A stretch of 8,276 nucleotides of DNA from Promicromonosporaceae bacterium (GTDB lineage Bacteria; Actinomycetota; Actinomycetes; Actinomycetales; Cellulomonadaceae), in the NCBI GenBank assembly GCA_009780755.1, contig WQZL01000111.1, positions 1-8,276 on the forward strand, in the 5' to 3' direction. Made by a program: the position numbers and the translations under genes. The notes under the pieces were generated by a model that had not been told where the DNA came from, made no database searches, and saw only the letters and a list, made by a program, of their open reading frames with translations. Below are positions 4,294 through 8,276 of this stretch, piece after piece (within the stretch, counting starts at the first letter, position 1; each line of letters opens with the position of its first letter).

Positions 4294-5505
4294 ATGAGAG
4301 ATGGGTACTCGCTTAGGGTTGGGGCGTTGGCGGGCGACGATGCGGCTAGCGTGCAGCGATTGGCCAAGGCAGCCGAGGCAGCCGATGGGGTGACGCCGCT
4401 TTCGGAGCAGCGGGTGTTGCGACTTGGGGTAACCGAACCCTGGCTAACTCATGTGGCGACGCGAGATGCTGGTGGCGAGATCGTTGGGTATGCGCAGATC
4501 GGGCGCGGGGCGCCGACTGCCGACGCCGAAATCGTGGTGCATCCGGCGCATCGGCGACGCGGCATCGGACGGCGCCTACTGCAAACCGCCGAACGCGATG
4601 TGGCGCTACCTACCACCGGCGGCGCAGCAAGTCAGGAATTGCGAATATGGGCACATGGCGACATCCCAGCGGCACAGGCATTCGCGGCGACAGCGGGCTA
4701 TGACGTAGTACGAGAGCTGCTGCACCTGGGCAGATCGCTAGGGGAAGGCAGCGAAAGCCTATGCGCCAACACCTACCCCGTCATTCTGCGCGAGCGCAGC
4801 GAGTCGCAGAACCTAGACCCGGCAGAAACCGTTAACTCTGGGTCCGGCGACTCGCTGCCGCTCGCGCAGGATGACGAGGGAGAGACCACACTCGCGCAGG
4901 ATGACGGAAGGAAATCCGCGCACGCGTTTACAGAGAACGCAGGCTATGAGGTCGCGCACGAACTGTTGCACCTGGGGCGGGAAGTTGGCGGCGATGTGGT
5001 TTCAACACGTTTGCTCGCGCTCCCTGCTCAACCAGCCGAGAACTCACCAAACGGTGGGTTCTCCATCCGGGCGTTCCAGCCCGGCGTAGACGATGAGGCG
5101 TGGGTGGTGGTGAATGCCCGGGCATTTGCCGGGCACACCGAGCAGGGACGGTTTACTCTCGATGACCTGCATCGACGCATGGCCGAGCCGTGGTTCGATC
5201 CAGCGGGGCTGTTCATCGCCGAGGCCGACGACGCCACCTTCGCCGGATATGTCTGGACAAAAATCATCGAAGACTCTGGGGAAATCTATGTGCTTGGGAT
5301 CGATCCAGCCCATCAGGGGCACGGGCTAGGGCGGAGGCTGCTTACCGCTGGGCTTGCGCATATCGCCAGTCGAGTTGGGCGGGCCGATCTGTATGTGGAT
5401 GGCGATAACGCCGCCGCCCGTCGCCTCTACGCCACCGTCGGGTTTACCGAGACATTGGGCCGAAATGTGCAGTACGCGAAGGCAGATGCCACAATCGGGG
5501 GATGA
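4294..5505 (+). CDS. mshD: Mycothiol synthase (MshD-like, two GNAT domains) with an enlarged linker
   Basis: Catalyses the last step of mycothiol synthesis, acetylating the cysteinyl amine of Cys-GlcN-Ins with acetyl-CoA in the cytoplasm. The 403 residues hold an N-terminal GNAT domain (about 1-150; DGVTPLSEQ 31-39, acetyl-CoA loop HRRRGIG 86-92, WAHGD 119-123) and a C-terminal catalytic GNAT domain (about 255-396). The latter shows AFAGHTEQG (277-285), WFDPAGL (300-306), the acetyl-CoA loop HQGHGLG (340-346) and LYVDGDNAAARRLY (366-379). These closely follow mycobacterial MshD, which is about 315 residues long. The extra length lies at about 148-250: a palindromic repeat read as protein (160-205) and a second copy of residues 127-147 at 209-229. 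ATG at 4294 is used; the frame extends back to 4021 across hicA and the CRISPR fragment, which is not credible. Its stop overlaps the ppk1 start (ATGA). Both catalytic loops are intact, so it is probably functional. Confidence 0.92.
   Translation: MRDGYSLRVGALAGDDAASVQRLAKAAEAADGVTPLSEQRVLRLGVTEPWLTHVATRDAGGEIVGYAQIGRGAPTADAEIVVHPAHRRRGIGRRLLQTAERDVALPTTGGAASQELRIWAHGDIPAAQAFAATAGYDVVRELLHLGRSLGEGSESLCANTYPVILRERSESQNLDPAETVNSGSGDSLPLAQDDEGETTLAQDDGRKSAHAFTENAGYEVAHELLHLGREVGGDVVSTRLLALPAQPAENSPNGGFSIRAFQPGVDDEAWVVVNARAFAGHTEQGRFTLDDLHRRMAEPWFDPAGLFIAEADDATFAGYVWTKIIEDSGEIYVLGIDPAHQGHGLGRRLLTAGLAHIASRVGRADLYVDGDNAAARRLYATVGFTETLGRNVQYAKADATIGG
4672..4980 (+). repeat. Internal duplication in mshD (4672-4734 and 4918-4980)
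   Basis: Residues 127-147 and 209-229 of MshD are two copies of the same segment (AFAATAGYDVVRELLHLGR and AFTENAGYEVAHELLHLGR in their cores), with 14 of 21 residues identical. The DNA copies agree at about 42 of 63 bases, so the duplication is not recent. The segment ends the first GNAT domain. The palindromic insert lies between the copies. Confidence 0.75.
4780..4905. repeat. Palindromic repeat inserted in frame in mshD
   Basis: The left arm 4780-4807 (GTCATTCTGCGCGAGCGC... to GTCGC) is the near-exact complement of the right arm 4847-4875 (GCGACTCGC... to CAGGATGAC), with one mismatch and one extra base, around a 39-nt loop. A further half copy of the right arm, ACTCGCGCAGGATGAC, follows at 4890-4905, exactly 30 bp later. 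Translated, the arms give VILRERSES and LAQDD twice. It looks like a REP-type element tolerated as an interdomain linker. Confidence 0.8.
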
Positions 5506-7853
5506 ACGCGCCGACCTCGTCCAAGTCGCCCGCTATGCAGAAGCCGACGGAGGTGGTCTCGGCGAGCCAAACCGCCGACAGTCAGCGGCACACCCGAGAC
5601 GATAACGGGCGGTTTACCCGAGTAATTGACCCGGAGTTGGCGGCGCATATCGCCGAACACATCGCCGAGGAAGCCCCGACCAAGCCGGTCTCGCCCGCCG
5701 ACAAGGCGCCCCTGCCCGAGAACCGCTTCGCGGATCGAGAGCTGTCGTGGCTGGCGTTTAACGAGCGCGTGCTTGAACTGGCGGAAGACCCAGACCTACC
5801 GCTACTGGAACGCGCGCGCTTCCTGGCGATCTTTGCCTCCAACCTTGACGAGTTTTTCATGGTGCGCGTCGCCGGTCTCAAACGCCGCCTCGCCACCGGT
5901 ATCGCCGTAAAATCGGCATCGGGCTTTGCCCCCCGCGAGGTGCTAGACGCGATCAGCGCCCGCACCCAAAAGCTGATGAAGCGCCACGCCAAGGTTTTCG
6001 CCGAGCAGGTACAACCCGCGCTGGCCGCCGAAGGCATCACCATCGTTCACTGGGCCGACCTGGAACAACGCGAACAGGATCGTCTACACAAATACTTCCG
6101 GCGGCAGGTTTTTCCCGTACTCACGCCGCTGGCCGTAGACCCGGCGCACCCTTTCCCGTACATCTCCGGCCTCTCGCTCAACCTGGCCGTGCTGGTGCGC
6201 AACCCGGCCACGGGCAAGGAGCATTTCGCTCGCGTCAAGGTGCCCGAGGGTTTGCCGCGCTTCATCGCCGTTGATGAGCGAGGCCGTCCCGCCGACCCGA
6301 CTTCGGGCGGCGTGGCAAAACGGCCCATGTCGTTCGTGCCACTCGAAGAGGTGATCGCCGAGAAGCTCGACTACCTGTTCCCCGGAATGCAGGTGGTTGA
6401 GTCGCATACGTTCCGCGTTACTCGTAACGAGGATATCGATGTCGAAGAGGATGACGCCGAAAACTTGCTCAAAGCGATGGAGAAGGAGCTACTGCGGCGT
6501 CGTTTTGGCCCGCCCGTGCGCCTAGAACTCGCCAAGGGCACCACCGGTCGCATCCGCGAGCTGCTGGTCAACGAGCTTGGCGTGGCCGACGACGAGGTGT
6601 ACGACCTGCCCGCCCCGCTCGACCTGACCGGCCTAACCGTAATTGTGGACGTGGATCGCTCCTCCCTGCACTATCCGTCATTCGTGCCGACCACGCACCG
6701 ACAATTGGCGGAGGTGGAATCGGCCACGGCCACGGAAGTTTTCGCCGCCATCCGGCGCGGCGACATTCTGCTGCACCACCCCTACGACTCGTTTTCCACC
6801 TCCGTGCAAACATTTTTAGAGCAAGCCGCCGCCGATCCGAAGGTCCTCGCCATCAAGCAAACCCTCTACCGCACGTCGGGCGACTCCCCGATTGTCGATG
6901 CGCTGATCGACGCGGCAGATTCGGGCAAGCAGGTACTCGCGCTCGTAGAAATCAAGGCACGTTTCGATGAGCAAGCGAATATTTCGTGGGCGCGCAAGCT
7001 GGAGGAGGCCGGCGTTCATGTGGTTTATGGCATTGTGGGCCTAAAGACTCACGCGAAACTTTCGCTGGTGGTTCGGCAAGAGTCGGATGGGTTGCGCCGC
7101 TACTGCCACGTAGGCACCGGCAATTACCATCCGAAGACGGCCCGCCTCTACACCGACCACGGCCTGCTCACCTGCAACCCGGATGTCGCCCAAGACCTAA
7201 CCCGGCTGTTCAACCAGCTCTCCGGTTACGCGCCAAAGTCACGATTCCATCGGCTGCTGGTGGCGCCGCGCACGGTGCGCACCGGGCTGATCGAACGCAT
7301 CGAACGAGAGACTGCCGCCGCCGAGGCCGGGCACGAGGCGTGGATTAAGTTCAAGGTGAACTCCATTGTGGACGAGGCCACCATCGACGCCCTATACCGC
7401 GCCTCGCAGGCCGGAGTAATCGTGGACCTAGTGGTGCGCGGCACCTGTGCGATACGACCGGGGGTGCCGGGCCTCAGCGAAAACATTGACGTGCACTCCA
7501 TCCTGGGCCGGTTCCTGGAACACTCGCGTATCTTCGCCTTCGCCAACAGCCAAGGCCCGGCTATCGCAGAGGGCGCCGAGTCCGGCCCCGAGGTGTTCAT
7601 CGGTTCCTCCGATCTGATGCACCGCAATCTCGACCGCCGAGTCGAGGCGTTGCTGCGGATCACCGACGAGGCCCACATCGCCGAACTACTTGATCTGCTG
7701 GAGGTGTCGATGGCCCCCACCACGTCATCCTGGCGGCTCGGCCCCGATGACGTATGGACGCGCCATAAGAAGGATGCGGACGGCAACCCGCTGGCCGACC
7801 TGCAATCCGTGCTGATTCGCCGCCACAGCCGCCGGAAGGCTCAAACCCAGTGA
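5502..7853 (+). CDS. ppk1: Polyphosphate kinase 1
   Basis: Reversibly transfers the gamma-phosphate of ATP to a growing inorganic polyphosphate chain, through a phosphohistidine intermediate. The 783 residues cover the whole family: N domain from about 73 (ENRFADRELSWLAFNERVLELA) with SNLDEFF (113-119), whose Asn corresponds to the ATP-contacting Asn of E. coli; a head domain (about 185-385); and C1/C2 domains with KQTLYR (452-457), KARFDE (485-490), the autophosphorylated His517 in GLKTHAKL, the second catalytic His536 in HVGTGNYHPKTARLYTD, and SSDLMHRNLDRR (702-713). The 19-residue spacing of the two histidines equals that in the E. coli and mycobacterial enzymes. Residues 1-72 are a low-complexity, polar N-terminal extension without recognised domain. 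The start overlaps the mshD stop and the stop overlaps the NUDIX start, so the three genes are translationally coupled. Confidence 0.97.
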   Translation: MNAPTSSKSPAMQKPTEVVSASQTADSQRHTRDDNGRFTRVIDPELAAHIAEHIAEEAPTKPVSPADKAPLPENRFADRELSWLAFNERVLELAEDPDLPLLERARFLAIFASNLDEFFMVRVAGLKRRLATGIAVKSASGFAPREVLDAISARTQKLMKRHAKVFAEQVQPALAAEGITIVHWADLEQREQDRLHKYFRRQVFPVLTPLAVDPAHPFPYISGLSLNLAVLVRNPATGKEHFARVKVPEGLPRFIAVDERGRPADPTSGGVAKRPMSFVPLEEVIAEKLDYLFPGMQVVESHTFRVTRNEDIDVEEDDAENLLKAMEKELLRRRFGPPVRLELAKGTTGRIRELLVNELGVADDEVYDLPAPLDLTGLTVIVDVDRSSLHYPSFVPTTHRQLAEVESATATEVFAAIRRGDILLHHPYDSFSTSVQTFLEQAAADPKVLAIKQTLYRTSGDSPIVDALIDAADSGKQVLALVEIKARFDEQANISWARKLEEAGVHVVYGIVGLKTHAKLSLVVRQESDGLRRYCHVGTGNYHPKTARLYTDHGLLTCNPDVAQDLTRLFNQLSGYAPKSRFHRLLVAPRTVRTGLIERIERETAAAEAGHEAWIKFKVNSIVDEATIDALYRASQAGVIVDLVVRGTCAIRPGVPGLSENIDVHSILGRFLEHSRIFAFANSQGPAIAEGAESGPEVFIGSSDLMHRNLDRRVEALLRITDEAHIAELLDLLEVSMAPTTSSWRLGPDDVWTRHKKDADGNPLADLQSVLIRRHSRRKAQTQ

Positions 7854-8276
7854 GCGAGTCCAAGGATGGAGTGCATCCGGCGGCCCGCCCCGCCACGATT
7901 CGCACGGGGGGCGGGCTAGTTTGGCGCGTCAAGGCTGGTGCTTTACAGGTACAGCTGGTGCATCGCCCCCGCTACGACGACTGGTCGTGGCCCAAGGGAA
8001 AGGTCGATCCGGGCGAGGGGCTGCGCTCGACGGCCGTGCGGGAGATCGCCGAGGAGACGGGCAAACCCGTGGTGCTGGGCATCCCGCTGCCGGGCACGCG
8101 ATACATGTTGGCCGATGGGCAGCGTAAGACGGTGGCTTACTGGGCAGCAAGGCGGATCAAGACCAAGGGAGACCTACGAGCGGAGGCGGCCCGACCGCCG
8201 CGCGAACCCGTAGACCCTTCCGAGATAGACCATGTGTTGTGGCTGTCGGCGAACGAGGCAAAGCAACGACTAACCC
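7850..8276 (+). CDS. NUDIX hydrolase, MutT1-like (C-terminal part outside the window)
   Basis: NUDIX enzymes hydrolyse nucleoside diphosphates linked to another group; the actinobacterial homologue beside ppk, MutT1, removes oxidised guanine nucleotides and can act on diadenosine polyphosphates. The visible 142 residues start at a GTG overlapping the ppk1 stop by 4 nt. They contain the family N-terminus GGLVWRV (20-26), VQLVHRPRYDDWSWPKGKVDPGE, and a complete NUDIX box from G50 to G71 (G-x5-E56-x7-R64-E65-I-A-E68-E69-T-G71), so the metal-binding glutamates are present. Mycobacterial MutT1 has a C-terminal histidine-phosphatase (RHG) domain; whether this protein does cannot be seen because the window ends. 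Residues about 106-122 form a charged, proline-containing loop of no clear function. Its place in the mshD-ppk1 operon is consistent with nucleotide and phosphate housekeeping. Confidence 0.9.
   Translation, partial: MSESKDGVHPAARPATIRTGGGLVWRVKAGALQVQLVHRPRYDDWSWPKGKVDPGEGLRSTAVREIAEETGKPVVLGIPLPGTRYMLADGQRKTVAYWAARRIKTKGDLRAEAARPPREPVDPSEIDHVLWLSANEAKQRLT

Noticed and set aside
1..8276. tRNA or rRNA genes
   Set aside because: No cloverleaf with a GGTTCGAATCC-type T arm or rRNA-like sequence was recognised; the GGTTCG motifs belong to the hairpin repeats.

Overview
This is a GC-rich window from a bacterium that is most likely an actinomycete (Actinomycetota). The evidence is a mycothiol synthase gene (mycothiol is an actinobacterial thiol), actinobacterial-style polyphosphate kinase and MutT1-like NUDIX genes, GTG starts, a leaderless-looking promoter, and a type I-E CRISPR repeat of the actinobacterial GTGTTCCCC...GGGGATGATCC kind. 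Genus cannot be read from the sequence.

Layout. Positions 1-1440 (minus strand) hold the N-terminal 480 residues of a large DEAD/DEAH-box helicase of the MrfA/YprA type, which runs off the left edge. Positions 1441-1919 are non-coding and full of repeats: one full 104-bp structured repeat, a second hairpin copy, a 23-bp tandem repeat and a strong terminator. Next comes a two-gene minus-strand operon, a small secreted protein (2988-2641) followed by a cysteine-rich lipoprotein (2627-1920), which I do not recognise. Positions 2989-3571 are again non-coding: a dyad upstream of that operon, a half copy and a full copy of the structured repeat, and a decayed type I-E CRISPR array without cas genes. 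A hicA-hicB toxin-antitoxin operon (minus strand, 4155-3572) sits inside the array, because a repeat-spacer-repeat remnant reappears on its far side at 4215-4280. The rest is a tightly coupled plus-strand operon: mshD (4294-5505), ppk1 (5502-7853) and a NUDIX hydrolase (7850 to the right edge), joined by 4-nt ATGA and GTGA overlaps.

How the genes fit together. The right-hand operon is core metabolism: the last step of mycothiol synthesis, polyphosphate synthesis, and probable clean-up of oxidised or signalling nucleotides. The middle, 1441 to about 4290, is an accessory island with a toxin-antitoxin pair, an unknown exported-protein cassette between direct repeats, CRISPR debris and palindromic repeats.

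The most unusual signal is that short palindromic repeats also lie in frame inside the two core genes that flank the island. The helicase and MshD both carry non-conserved inserts built from related DNA (core CATCCTGCG / CGCAGGATGAC) read in the same frame as a Q-D-D peptide. In MshD this insert also separates two copies of a 21-residue stretch, making the protein about 90 residues longer than usual. No tools were used; family assignments rest on motif recognition.
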